In this document: positions 45,155 through 54,137 of the stretch, piece after piece
How positions within the stretch are numbered: position 1 is the first letter of the stretch
Layout of the letters: each line of letters begins with the position of its first letter
Notes under the pieces: model-generated
The model's database searches: none
Seen by the model: the letters and a program-made list of their open reading frames with translations, nothing else
What the model was told of the DNA's origin: nothing
Position numbers and translations under genes: made by a program
Assembly: GCA_964369225.1 (NCBI GenBank)
Contig: CAYJER010000004.1
Location: 27,736-91,735 of the forward strand
DNA from: SIG603 sp964369225
GTDB taxonomy: Bacteria > Bacillota > Clostridia > Oscillospirales > Acutalibacteraceae
Length of the DNA stretch: 64,000 nt
Direction: 5' to 3'

Positions 45155-45282
45155 TGTAGGAGGTGGGTCTGGGTGCAGACTTGCCTCTTAGGAAAATTTA
45201 TCTATGTAGGGGCGGATATTATCCGCCTCTAAAACTTAGGCAAAATTACGGACCTTTTAGGCGGATATTATCCGCCCCTACA
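45155..45282. repeat. Partial nested TGTAGGGG repeat, type A left arm
   Basis: Left outer arm TGTAGGAGGTGGGTCTGGGT with GCAGACTTGCCTCTTAGG, then a full inner palindrome (45205-45282) with GCGGATATTATCCGC. The right outer arm is missing. An open frame across it is a by-product. Confidence 0.85.
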
Positions 45283-45327
45283 TGTTTAAAATGTAATATT
45301 ATGAATGTTATAAGATGTTACAACAAA

Positions 45328-46236
45328 TTACGGCAACTTTTTGCCGACTGATAGATACAAGGCATACCACTCTTCACGTGTTAAATTAACGCTTGAACTT
45401 TGTGCGATGTCTTTTAATCTTTGTACATTTGTAGTTCCTACAACACTTTGCATTTTTGCCGGGTGACGGCTTATCCACGCTATGGCAATTGCAGATTTCG
45501 TCACTGAATATTTATCGGCTAATTCTTGCATTTTAGCATTTAACTCTGGGAATTTATCGTTGTCTATAAAAGTTCCCTCAAAGAAACCATATTGGAACGG
45601 CGACCACGCTTGAATTGTGATATCGTTAAGCCTGCAATAATCTAAAATCATGTTGTCTCTGTCTACAGAGGCAGCATTTTTCATATTCACATTTAGCGAA
45701 GTATCTATCATTCCGCATTCAGTTACGCTAAGTTGTAGCTGGTTAAACTCAATTTCAACGTCGCAGAACTTTTTAAGCAGTTCAATTTGATAAGGGTTCT
45801 GATTACTTACACCAAAATGCAGAACTTTTCCTTCTTTTTTTAGTTTAGAGAAAGCCTCGGCTACCTCTTCAGGCTCTACTAGCACGTCCGGTCTGTGAAG
45901 TAAAAATGAGTCTAGGTAGTCTGTGTCAAGTCTTTTAAGAATGCTATCAACCGAATTTAAGATGTAATCTTTTGAAAAATCAAAGCAAATGCCAGGCCTA
46001 ATTGAGCATTTAGATTGTATAATCATCTTGTTTCTGGCTGATTTTTCTGTAGCTTCTGTAAACTTTGTTTCACATTCTCCTCTGCCATAAATGTCGGCAT
46101 GTTCAAAAAAATTTATTCCAAGCTCCATAGATGTACCAATCAAATTCTGAATTTCTGATTTACTAAGACTTGCAATTCTCATACACCCTAGGGCAATCTG
46201 CGGCATAATAAAGCCTTTTCTGTTAATTGTGTTCAT
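45328..46236 (-). CDS. Aldo/keto reductase
   Basis: 302-residue TIM-barrel NAD(P)H oxidoreductase, closest in look to the YdhF group. The catalytic tetrad is visible: Asp and Tyr in EHADIYG, Lys in IIQSKCSI, His in FLLHRPD. ATG 46236 is preferred over the frame opening at 46290 because AAGGAGTG lies just upstream and the family starts here. Substrate unknown; promoter at 46259-46287. Confidence 0.88.
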   Translation of the reverse strand: MNTINRKGFIMPQIALGCMRIASLSKSEIQNLIGTSMELGINFFEHADIYGRGECETKFTEATEKSARNKMIIQSKCSIRPGICFDFSKDYILNSVDSILKRLDTDYLDSFLLHRPDVLVEPEEVAEAFSKLKKEGKVLHFGVSNQNPYQIELLKKFCDVEIEFNQLQLSVTECGMIDTSLNVNMKNAASVDRDNMILDYCRLNDITIQAWSPFQYGFFEGTFIDNDKFPELNAKMQELADKYSVTKSAIAIAWISRHPAKMQSVVGTTNVQRLKDIAQSSSVNLTREEWYALYLSVGKKLP

Positions 46237-46258
46237 TAAATCACTCCTTTTTGTTTTA

Positions 46259-46287
46259 ATTATACAATAATTCTTATAATTTTTCAA
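46259..46287 (-). promoter_or_regulatory. Promoter of the aldo/keto reductase gene
   Basis: Minus strand TTGAAA (46282-46287), 17 bases, TATAAT (46259-46264), close to the ribosome binding site. Confidence 0.65.
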
Positions 46288-46356
46288 CAAATAAATTATT
46301 GATTTATTGAAGAAATTTTGATAAAATAATAGTATAAAGAAATTTTATTAAAATAT

Positions 46357-46432
46357 TGTAGGGGCGACCTGTGGTCGTCCGAAGATTTAGAACTAATTAC
46401 TAGTTTTATGACGACCACAGGTCGCCCCTACA
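46357..46432. repeat. Single TGTAGGGG palindrome with GACCACAGGTC core
   Basis: TGTAGGGGCGACCTGTGGTC to GACCACAGGTCGCCCCTACA, arms of about 25 bases around 26 unpaired bases. The same core appears as a half copy at 59235. It lies in the only upstream region of the AAA ATPase gene. Confidence 0.9.
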
Positions 46433-46490
46433 ATTAACCTTTAGGATTGCTTAATTTTCCATCAACAAAAAATGTTTCGGAGTTGATATT

Positions 46491-47840
46491 ATGCTATATA
46501 AAAAAATTCGTATTTCAGAAATTGAAATTGCTGGCTTTAAAAACACAGCATTTGGCTGTGTGAAAATGCCAAGCACCATATCTAAAAATTATTTTGCGAA
46601 CACTGCCGATATACTGGGTATATATGGGCAAAATGGTTCTGGTAAAACCTCGGTCGTTGAGGCTTTGTTATTTATAAAATATCTTTTAGAGGGTAAAAGT
46701 TTGCCTTTTGATGCTGGAAACTATATATCGGTCGAGACAAATACTTGCGCTCTTACGGCTAAATTTATTATAGAAACCGCCCAAAATTCCTACATGATTC
46801 AATACACAGTAGTTCTAAGCAAAGATAATTCTAAAATTTGTGTGCAATCTGAAACTCTTAGCTATAATTTATGGGAAAACAATAAATTTTCACCTAAAAA
46901 GATTTTAATAGACTACAATTTAAGCTCTAAAGCTGAACTTTTCACACCTAAGTTTAGGTATGAAGAAATACTTAAAAAAGACCCTGAAAATTTAATAAAT
47001 TTAAAGGTTGCACAAAAAATAGCGATAAAAGAAAGTTCCTCGTTTATATTTTCGCAAGACGTAATAAATATACTAGATCAAAACCCTGAATTTGCGTTAA
47101 TTATAAGGGCGCTAAACGATTATGCAAAAAACAATCTTTATGTCATGTCAAAGCTTTATTTATCGGCAATTAGCCCTAAGATGATAGTTCCGTTTCAATA
47201 TAAAATGAATGGTGAGAGCGGACGAATAAACATAGAAATTGCCGAGCCTACACTAATCACAAAAGAAGAATATGAACTTTCTTGCAAACTAATAAATCAG
47301 CTTAACTTAATTCTTTCAAATATTATTCCTAACATGAGCCTTGCTATACACGATTATGGCGAACAAATGCTAGAAAATGGTAGTTTAGGACAAAAAATTG
47401 AATTAATATCTATTAGAGGAAATATTAAAATCCCGTTTAAATATGAATCTGAGGGAATAATAAAAATTGTGTCACTGCTTAATATTTTGATGTGTACCTA
47501 TAATGAAAGCTCTATGTGCATGGTTGTAGACGAACTAGACGCCGGTGTTTTTGAATATCTTTTAGGCGAGCTTTTGTCAATACTAGAAAGAGGTGCTAAG
47601 GGGCAACTAATATTTACCTCTCACAACCTAAGGGCATTAGAGATGCTTGCAAAAGAGAGCATAGTTTTCTCTACAATCAACCCTAACAACAGATATATAA
47701 GGCTACAAAATATTAAATCTAAAAATCTGCGTGAAGCTTATTTACGAAGTATAGTTCTTGGCGGACAAAAAGAAGAAGTCTATGAAGACACAGACAGCGA
47801 CGAAATAAGCCGAGCTTTTAGGCAAGCTAATTTGAAATAA
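46491..47840 (+). CDS. AAA-family ATPase of the OLD/AAA_15 type
   Basis: 449-residue SMC/ABC-like ATPase. It begins with the RISEIEIAGFKNTAFG strand typical of RecF/OLD ATPases. Walker A is GQNGSGKT at residues 46-53, Walker B is VVDELDAG at about 345-352, and the switch histidine lies in FTSHNLRA. The segment between (about 100-330) is helical. It lacks a fused nuclease. A second gene 425 bases downstream encodes a TOPRIM-like protein, giving a split OLD-like pair similar in plan to PARIS or AbiL-type defence modules. The start ATG 46491 has no strong ribosome binding site (GGAGTTG nearby). Confidence 0.8.
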   Translation: MLYKKIRISEIEIAGFKNTAFGCVKMPSTISKNYFANTADILGIYGQNGSGKTSVVEALLFIKYLLEGKSLPFDAGNYISVETNTCALTAKFIIETAQNSYMIQYTVVLSKDNSKICVQSETLSYNLWENNKFSPKKILIDYNLSSKAELFTPKFRYEEILKKDPENLINLKVAQKIAIKESSSFIFSQDVINILDQNPEFALIIRALNDYAKNNLYVMSKLYLSAISPKMIVPFQYKMNGESGRINIEIAEPTLITKEEYELSCKLINQLNLILSNIIPNMSLAIHDYGEQMLENGSLGQKIELISIRGNIKIPFKYESEGIIKIVSLLNILMCTYNESSMCMVVDELDAGVFEYLLGELLSILERGAKGQLIFTSHNLRALEMLAKESIVFSTINPNNRYIRLQNIKSKNLREAYLRSIVLGGQKEEVYEDTDSDEISRAFRQANLK

Positions 47841-47873
47841 TTGATATATATGAGAATAAAGTTGTTGAAATTT

Positions 47874-48245
47874 TGTAGGGGAGGGTCTCATAACAGGGAA
47901 CTTAGTGATGAGTGAAAAATGAATAGTGAAAAGTTCATGTGAAAATCCTTGCGGATTTTTTGATTAAACGTATTTTAAATAAAAATTTTGTATTGATAAA
48001 GATAAATTTATTTAAATATTGTAAGGGAGGGTCTCTTAGCAAATTTAGCCATGTAGGGGACGGGTTTGTGCGTTTTAACGAATTTAATTTAATCATAAAA
48101 TCCTAAGAGGCACGTCTGCACTCAGACCCTCTCCCCCATCCTTAGAAATCAAGCAATAAGTAATAGTGAATAACTGCCTAAAAGCCTTTAATCAAAAAAT
48201 CCGCAAGGATTTTCACATTAACTCTTCACTATTACCTCTTCACTA
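47874..48245. repeat. Rearranged repeat complex between the ATPase and TOPRIM genes
   Basis: A half arm at 47874-47888 (TGTAGGGGAGGGTCT), then an inverted copy of the long tail unit from GGGAAC (47897) through the hairpin AATCCTTGCGGATT to TGTAAGGGAGGGTCTC (48020-48036). Next comes a collapsed core in which TGTAGGGGACGGGTTT runs straight into TGTGCGTTTTAACG, the right arm CCTAAGAGGCACGTCTGCAC (48101), and a second tail unit 48185-48243 with AATCCGCAAGGATT. No gene is seen in this gap. Confidence 0.85.
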
Positions 48246-48264
48246 AATTTAAAGAGGTGATTTA

Positions 48265-48954
48265 ATGCCAAAAATTACAAAAAAAGTTATAATCTTTCTT
48301 GTGGAAGGTCCTTCCGACAGAGAAGCCTTGGCTCCTGTCTTAAAAAAACTTTTTGTTTCTGATCAAATTCATTTTCATGTAATGCACGGCGATATAACCT
48401 CTCATAGCATGCTTTCCAGCGATAAATCAAGTAATATTTTATTAAAATATATTGATACCGAAAGAAAAAAGTACGGCTTTAAGCCCAAAGACATACTCAA
48501 AGTTGTGCAGATAATAGACACAGACGGCGCTTTTATAGCGGATGAAAGCGTAATTTATGGCGAAAACACTAGAATTGAATACAAGAAAAATTGTATAATT
48601 ACAAAATATCCTGAACAGATACAGGCAAGAAATCAGCGGAAAACGGCATCCGTCAAAAAACTAATAGAAACTAACTACATAGGTACTGCTCCTTATTTTA
48701 TATATTATCTTTCAAGAAATTTAGAGCATGTACTCATGAACATTGCAAAAGATGTTGCAGACGACAAAAAAACAGACTATGCAGATAGTTTTGCGGATAG
48801 ATTTAAGAATAAACCTTTAAAGTTTTTGAATTTTATTTCATCGATTGATTTTGCGGTAACAGGTGATTATAACGAAACTTGGGACTTTATAATGCAGGGC
48901 AACAATTCACTTAAAAGACATTCTAACCTGCATTTGTTATTTGAAAATCTATAA
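48265..48954 (+). CDS. TOPRIM-like protein partnering the AAA ATPase
   Basis: 229 residues. The N-terminal strand ends in VEGPSDREAL with a conserved-type Glu14, and a second acidic motif IIDTDGAF gives Asp85 and Asp87: the E...DxD pattern of TOPRIM nucleases. The C-terminal part includes SRNLEHVL and WDFIMQGNNSLKRHSN. In OLD-type and PARIS/AbiL-type systems a TOPRIM protein works with an AAA ATPase as effector. I do not recognise a named family for this exact protein. AAAGAGGTG precedes the start. Whether it shares a transcript with the ATPase across the repeats is unclear. Confidence 0.65.
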   Translation: MPKITKKVIIFLVEGPSDREALAPVLKKLFVSDQIHFHVMHGDITSHSMLSSDKSSNILLKYIDTERKKYGFKPKDILKVVQIIDTDGAFIADESVIYGENTRIEYKKNCIITKYPEQIQARNQRKTASVKKLIETNYIGTAPYFIYYLSRNLEHVLMNIAKDVADDKKTDYADSFADRFKNKPLKFLNFISSIDFAVTGDYNETWDFIMQGNNSLKRHSNLHLLFENL

Positions 48955-49022
48955 TTTTACATAAGAAATTATGTTAAATTTATGTAAAATTAGAAAAAAT
49001 TAGTGCAATTTATATTGTTATT

Positions 49023-49031
49023 TGCTATAAT
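49023..49031 (+). promoter_or_regulatory. Extended -10 promoter of the Ppx-like/ppk1 operon
   Basis: TGCTATAAT at 49023-49031; the -35 region (around TGCAAT, 49004) is weak, which is usual for extended -10 promoters. The start codon is 33 bases downstream, after AAGAGGGG. Confidence 0.6.
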
Positions 49032-49063
49032 AGTATCATATAAAACGCAAAGAGGGGAATATA

Positions 49064-50599
49064 ATGAAGAAAAAAGTAAATGGCTGTGCAGTAATAGAAG
49101 TTGCAGCCGGTAGCGTTAAAATGGGTGTTTATCAAACAGGCAAAACACAGTTAACCTGTTTAGATAAACTTGAGTATCCACTAGGTGTAGGCCACGAGAT
49201 ATTTCAGTCTGGTAACATGGAATATGGCACTCTAAGTGAGCTTACAAACATAATTCATAAATTTAAGACCGCTTGTTACTCGTTTGGAATTGAAGACATT
49301 AGACTTATATCTACAAGTGTTATGAGAGAGGCTTTAAACTCCGACATTATATCTGACAGAATATCTGTTAAAAACAAATTAGACCTAGAAATTTTAAGTG
49401 ATGGACATGAAAAGTCTTTGATTTATTTTGACATAATCAAAAGACTGAAAGAGAGTGAAAACACATATAACAATGTTATAATAGCCTATATTGGTTCAGG
49501 TAGTATAGGTATTGCTAAATACGATTCCGAATGTATTACACATTCGTTTCATATTCCGTTGGGTGCTGTAAAATTTAATGACATTTTATCAGGTTTCCAA
49601 AATAAAATGCCAGATTATCACTCTGTAATTGAAGAGTATTTGCATCCACTATTTTCAAGGATTAATCTTGATAAATGTGACTGCATGATTTTGACAGGTG
49701 TAGGAATGGACAACGTGCTAAGCTTTGTTGATTGCAGCATGGAAAACGATTTATACATGCTTAGCACCTTAGAAATACGCAGACTACACCACGAAATTTC
49801 ACCACTTACCACTGAAAATGTTTCAAGGCTATATAACATGACAGAAAGTGACAGTAGCATGTTTTCTACTAGTCTTTGCATAGCCTATGAACTTCTAAGA
49901 ACAATAGGAAAAGACACAAAACTTTCAATAGCAGAAATTGAGATGGATAAAATTATTGCTAAACACCAGTTAATTCCTTCTGTAGAGACAGAGTACAGCA
50001 AACATATATATGAAAGTTCTATAAAAGTGGCAACTATCAAGGCAGAAAAATATAACTGTAACCCTGTGCATTATAACAGTGTTAGGAGTATTTCTTCCTT
50101 GCTTTTTGATAAGCTTAAAAAGGTTCACGGACTTGACGACAAATATAAAAAGACTCTTGAAATAGCCTCTATACTTCATAGTTGTGGGCAATTTGTAAAC
50201 ACTAGGGCAAGAACTAATTGTTCGTTTGACCTAATAAAAAATCTGCATCTTTATGGTGTAAGCCGTGCAGAAACTCTTCTTATAGCCTTTGTTGCTGCCT
50301 CGAATGAGTTTGTTGCGCCTGATAACTCTAACCTTAACTTAAAGCTATTTGGGCAAGGCAGAGAAATGCTTATCAAAAAACTTGCAGCTATTTTCAGGCT
50401 TGCAAACGCATTAGATAAGTCGCAAAAGGCTAAAATTAGCATTAAATCTGTAAAAATTGAAGAAAGTAAAATGCTAATTCGTGCGGTTTCAATTGAGCCG
50501 GCTCTTATTGAAGAATGGGCATTCTCACAATGTGCCGATTATTTTACTCAAGTATTTGGCATAGAGCCTATAATAACCATAAAATCACAGCTATTATAA
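49064..50599 (+). CDS. Ppx/GppA-family protein with degenerate active site
   Basis: 511 residues of the exopolyphosphatase/pppGpp phosphatase fold (ASKHA) plus a C-terminal HD-like region (about 330-510). The family block STSVMREALN is kept. The first phosphate loop reads IEVAAGSVKMGV (Glu12 instead of the usual Asp). The second, normally DIGGGSTE, reads YIGSGSIG, losing the acidic and Gly-rich residues. The HD region has HSCGQFVN but no HH pair where one is usual. Catalysis may be lost or altered; a regulatory role toward the adjacent polyphosphate kinase is possible. Confidence 0.78.
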   Translation: MKKKVNGCAVIEVAAGSVKMGVYQTGKTQLTCLDKLEYPLGVGHEIFQSGNMEYGTLSELTNIIHKFKTACYSFGIEDIRLISTSVMREALNSDIISDRISVKNKLDLEILSDGHEKSLIYFDIIKRLKESENTYNNVIIAYIGSGSIGIAKYDSECITHSFHIPLGAVKFNDILSGFQNKMPDYHSVIEEYLHPLFSRINLDKCDCMILTGVGMDNVLSFVDCSMENDLYMLSTLEIRRLHHEISPLTTENVSRLYNMTESDSSMFSTSLCIAYELLRTIGKDTKLSIAEIEMDKIIAKHQLIPSVETEYSKHIYESSIKVATIKAEKYNCNPVHYNSVRSISSLLFDKLKKVHGLDDKYKKTLEIASILHSCGQFVNTRARTNCSFDLIKNLHLYGVSRAETLLIAFVAASNEFVAPDNSNLNLKLFGQGREMLIKKLAAIFRLANALDKSQKAKISIKSVKIEESKMLIRAVSIEPALIEEWAFSQCADYFTQVFGIEPIITIKSQLL

Positions 50600-50616
50600 T
50601 AAAGGGGGAAATATAT

Positions 50617-52692
50617 ATGAGTCAAACTATACCGTTTCAAAATAGAGAATTAAGTTGGCTAGATTTTAATGACAGAGTGTTAGAAGAAGCCTTGAAAAAA
50701 GATAATCCTTTAATGGAGAGAGTTAAATTTTTAGCAATTACTTGCTCTAACTTAGATGAATTTTTTATGGTTAGAATTGCAGGAGTAAAAGCGACCGTCG
50801 CCTCTGGAATTAAGAAAAAAGATGAACTAGGTTTAACTCCTTCTGCTCTTCTTGAACAATTAGAAGAAAAATCTTTTACCTTTATGAACAAGCAATACAA
50901 ATGCTTAAACCGCTCAATACTTCCAAGCCTTAAAAGACATGGAATTAATATATTAAAACCTAATGAGTTAAACTCTTCACAAGAAAAGCAGATGAACAAC
51001 TATTTTGAAAAAGTTGTTTTCCCTGTGTTAACTCCGCTTGCAATAGACAATAGTAGGCCGTTTCCAACTCTTCAAAACAAAAGCGTAAACATAGCTGTTC
51101 GACTAGCAGACGAAGAAACAAACGAAGATTGTTTTGCGGTTGTGCAAGTTCCGTCTATACTTCCAAGGTTTTTACCTCTTAAATCAGATGGCACAAACAA
51201 AGATTTTATATTACTTGAAGATTTAATAATTAAAAATCTTCCAACATTATTCGAGCTTCACGAGATAATGTCTGCAACTCCTTTTAGAATTACAAGAAGT
51301 GCCGACATAGAGATAGACGACGAGGCAGAAGATTTCCTTTATGAAATGCAGAAGTTTGTTAAAGAGCGAAAAAGGGCAAGGGCTGTAAGAATAGAGATGG
51401 CTCAAACCCCAGATCTTTTCACTAAAAAATTCTTATGCAAAATGCTTAAAATGAAGTCTAAAGATGTGTTCGAGGCAACAGGTCCACTTGATTTAACATT
51501 TCTTATGAAGTTTTCTTCTGTGGATAAAGATGAAAATTTACATTTTAAACCTATAATTCCAGCCTCTCCAGCTGTAGATTTTTACGGATATGACGATATT
51601 TTCAAGGCTATTCGAGATGGAGATAGAATGGTGCATCACCCATACGAGAGCTTTGACTGTGTTGTAGATTTTATTAAAACAGCGGCAGACGATGAAGATG
51701 TACTAGCTATAAAGCAAACACTTTACAGAGTTAGCGGAAATTCACCAATTATAGCATCGCTTGTTAAAGCTGCCGAAAACGGAAAGCAAGTCACAGTTTT
51801 AGTTGAACTTAAGGCAAGATTTGACGAAGAAAACAACATCCACTGGGCGCAAAAACTAGAGGAAGCCGGATGCCATGTTATATATGGTCTTTCAGGGCTT
51901 AAAACTCACTGTAAAATAGCCTTAGTTGTACGCCGTGAAGAAGAGGGCATTCGCCGTTATGTTCATATGGGAACAGGAAATTACAACGATTCAACTGCTA
52001 AAATTTACACTGACTTAAGCCTGTTTACCTGTAATGAGCGTTTTGGTGCAGATGCGTCTTCATTGTTTAACGTTTTAACAGGATATTCACGTCCTCCAAT
52101 ATATAATCATTTTGTTGTTGCACCACACGACATGAAAAATTTCTTTGTAAGAATGATTAGAAGTGAAGCCGAAAATGCAAAAAAAGGCCTACCTTGTGGA
52201 ATTACCGCAAAGGTAAACTCACTTATAGACCCTGTAATAATTAAAGAGCTATACGACGCCTCAACCGCTGGAGTTCCTATAACTTTAATAGTTAGAGGAA
52301 TTTGCGGTGTTGTGCCGAATGTAGTTGGTTTTAGTGAAAACATTGTGGTTAAAAGCATAGTTGGGCAACTTCTTGAGCATAGCAGAATTTTCGCATTTAA
52401 TAATGCAGGTTCTCCAAAATATTATATGGGAAGCGCCGACTGGATGCCACGTAACCTAGACAGACGTGTAGAACTTGTATTCCCTGTAACCGATGACAGA
52501 CTTAAAGAAAAGGTAAGGCATATCTTAGAAATTAGCGACAGAGACACAACAAACGCTAGAATAATGAATGAAAACAAAGTGTATGAGCATATCGATTTAA
52601 GAGGTAAAGTTAAGCTAACTTCACAGTCTTATTTTGCTAAAGAGGCACATGAACTATTAGATAAACTTCAAAAAACTACATCTTGCTTATGA
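50617..52692 (+). CDS. ppk1: Polyphosphate kinase 1
   Basis: Makes polyphosphate from ATP. ATG 50617 follows AAAGGGGG and gives 691 residues; the frame opening at 50515 would overlap the upstream gene. N-terminal block FQNRELSWLDFNDRVLEEA and SNLDEFFMVRIAG are family hallmarks. The autophosphorylated histidine sits in SGLKTHCK (about residue 432), followed by HMGTGNYN. C-terminal phospholipase D-like half intact. 17 bases after the Ppx-like gene. Confidence 0.95.
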   Translation: MSQTIPFQNRELSWLDFNDRVLEEALKKDNPLMERVKFLAITCSNLDEFFMVRIAGVKATVASGIKKKDELGLTPSALLEQLEEKSFTFMNKQYKCLNRSILPSLKRHGINILKPNELNSSQEKQMNNYFEKVVFPVLTPLAIDNSRPFPTLQNKSVNIAVRLADEETNEDCFAVVQVPSILPRFLPLKSDGTNKDFILLEDLIIKNLPTLFELHEIMSATPFRITRSADIEIDDEAEDFLYEMQKFVKERKRARAVRIEMAQTPDLFTKKFLCKMLKMKSKDVFEATGPLDLTFLMKFSSVDKDENLHFKPIIPASPAVDFYGYDDIFKAIRDGDRMVHHPYESFDCVVDFIKTAADDEDVLAIKQTLYRVSGNSPIIASLVKAAENGKQVTVLVELKARFDEENNIHWAQKLEEAGCHVIYGLSGLKTHCKIALVVRREEEGIRRYVHMGTGNYNDSTAKIYTDLSLFTCNERFGADASSLFNVLTGYSRPPIYNHFVVAPHDMKNFFVRMIRSEAENAKKGLPCGITAKVNSLIDPVIIKELYDASTAGVPITLIVRGICGVVPNVVGFSENIVVKSIVGQLLEHSRIFAFNNAGSPKYYMGSADWMPRNLDRRVELVFPVTDDRLKEKVRHILEISDRDTTNARIMNENKVYEHIDLRGKVKLTSQSYFAKEAHELLDKLQKTTSCL

Positions 52693-52733
52693 TTTTGAAG
52701 TTAAAACAAATTCGCTAAATTTCAGAAATTAAT

Positions 52734-52866
52734 GTAGGGAACGCTCTTGTTTGGATAAAAACTAAATTAATTAAAATTCACAAACCCATGTAGGGGCGGA
52801 TATTATCCGCCTATGATACTTAGGCAAAACCACTAAATTTTTAGGCGGATAATATCCGCCCCTACA
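52734..52866. repeat. TGTAGGGG palindrome with GCGGATATTATCCGC core
   Basis: Fragment AATGTAGGGAACGC at about 52731-52745 followed by a full inner palindrome at 52789-52866 (TGTAGGGGCGGATATTATCC ... GGATAATATCCGCCCCTACA). The flank TTAAAACAAATTCGC resembles the TTAAAACGCAC flank of other copies. Confidence 0.85.
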
Positions 52867-52940
52867 ATAGTTTATATTAATCAAAAAGCACCGACGGTAT
52901 AGGTGTACACATAAAAAAACAAAGAAAGAAGGATACTAAA

Positions 52941-54017
52941 ATGAATGTTGGAATTTTAACAAGTGGTGGAGATTGTCAAGGCTTAAACGCTGCAATTAGA
53001 GGAGTTGCCAAGTCTTTATATGAGGAATACGGCAACAACTTGACAATCTACGGAATTAAAGATGGATACAAAGGTCTTATAGAAGCCGACTATAAGATAA
53101 TGAAAGAGATGAACTTTGCAGGAATTTTGACTATTGGTGGTACAATTTTAGGAACTTCAAGACAACCATTTAAATTAATGCAGGTCATAGATGAAGAAAC
53201 CAAGGTAGACAAAGTTAAAGAGATGAAAAAAAATTACAACCAGATGAATCTTGATTGCCTTGTAATTTTAGGTGGTAATGGAACTCAAAAAACCGCAAAC
53301 CTTTTAAGAGAAGAAGGGCTTAACGTAATCCACTTACCAAAGACTATAGACAACGATATTTGGGGAACAGAAATGACTTTTGGTTTCCACAGTTCAATAG
53401 AAGTTGCAACATCAGTAATCGATAACATTCACAGCACTGCAAATTCACATGGAAGAATTTTTCTAGTTGAGATAATGGGTCACAAGGTAGGCTGGTTACC
53501 ACTTTATTCAGGAATTGCAGGCGGTGCAGACATTATTCTGTTGCCTGAAATTCCGTATGATATCGAAAAAGTAGCAAAAGAGATAAACGACAGAAAGAAA
53601 AAAGGTAAAAAATTCTCAATCATTGCAGTTGCTGAGGGTGCAATCTCTAAAATGGAATCAGAACTTACAAAAAAAGAGCTTAAAAAAATAAAAGCAGAAC
53701 AAAAATATCCATCAGTCGGTTACAAGGTAGCAGACGAGTTATCAGGTCTTATCGAAGGCGAGGTTAAAGTTTGTGTTCCTGGGCATTTCCAAAGAGGTGG
53801 AAGTCCGTGTGCATTCGACAGAGTTCTTTGCACTAAGCTTGGCGCTGGCGCTACAAAGCTTATCAAAGAGAAGAATTTTGGAAAGATGGTCGGTATTGTA
53901 AACGGAGAAATAGCTCCTGTTCCTCTTTCTGAATGTGCTGGAAAACTTAAAAAAGTTCCAACCGATTGCCAAGAAATTTTATCCGCACGTGAAATAGGCA
54001 TCTGCTTCGGAGACTGA
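52941..54017 (+). CDS. 6-phosphofructokinase (PfkA superfamily)
   Basis: 358 residues. Phosphorylates fructose 6-phosphate, the committed step of glycolysis. GILTSGGDCQGLNAAIRG is the ATP-site start; PKTIDNDI carries the catalytic base Asp; GHKVGW and PGHFQRGG bind the sugar phosphate. The nucleotide loop reads GGNGT, with Asn where E. coli PfkA has the Mg-binding Asp103 and Gly at the position that favours ATP over pyrophosphate. GGNGT occurs in a clostridial subgroup of the family. Follows the polyphosphate genes but after a repeat, so separate transcription is possible. Confidence 0.9.
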   Translation: MNVGILTSGGDCQGLNAAIRGVAKSLYEEYGNNLTIYGIKDGYKGLIEADYKIMKEMNFAGILTIGGTILGTSRQPFKLMQVIDEETKVDKVKEMKKNYNQMNLDCLVILGGNGTQKTANLLREEGLNVIHLPKTIDNDIWGTEMTFGFHSSIEVATSVIDNIHSTANSHGRIFLVEIMGHKVGWLPLYSGIAGGADIILLPEIPYDIEKVAKEINDRKKKGKKFSIIAVAEGAISKMESELTKKELKKIKAEQKYPSVGYKVADELSGLIEGEVKVCVPGHFQRGGSPCAFDRVLCTKLGAGATKLIKEKNFGKMVGIVNGEIAPVPLSECAGKLKKVPTDCQEILSAREIGICFGD

Positions 54018-54074
54018 GTGTTTAATGGATAATTGAGAATTTAGAATGGAGAATTATAAAACTATAAAATTTAT

Positions 54075-54129
54075 TTTAGGGGAGGGTCTCTGTCAGACGT
54101 GTTGATTAGCAAGTTTAGCCATGTAGGGG
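54075..54129. repeat. Left half of a TGTAGGGG repeat, type B
   Basis: TTAGGGGAGGGTCTCTGTCA, GACGTGTTGATTA, the joint GCAAGTTTAGCCA and a bare TGTAGGGGCG. No complementary half follows; the DUF2442 coding region starts nine bases later. Confidence 0.85.
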
Positions 54130-54137
54130 CGATAATT

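Noticed and set aside
45163..45351. 62-residue frame after the SGNH hydrolase gene
   Set aside because: It consists of a TGTAGGGG repeat copy and the antisense end of the aldo/keto reductase gene.
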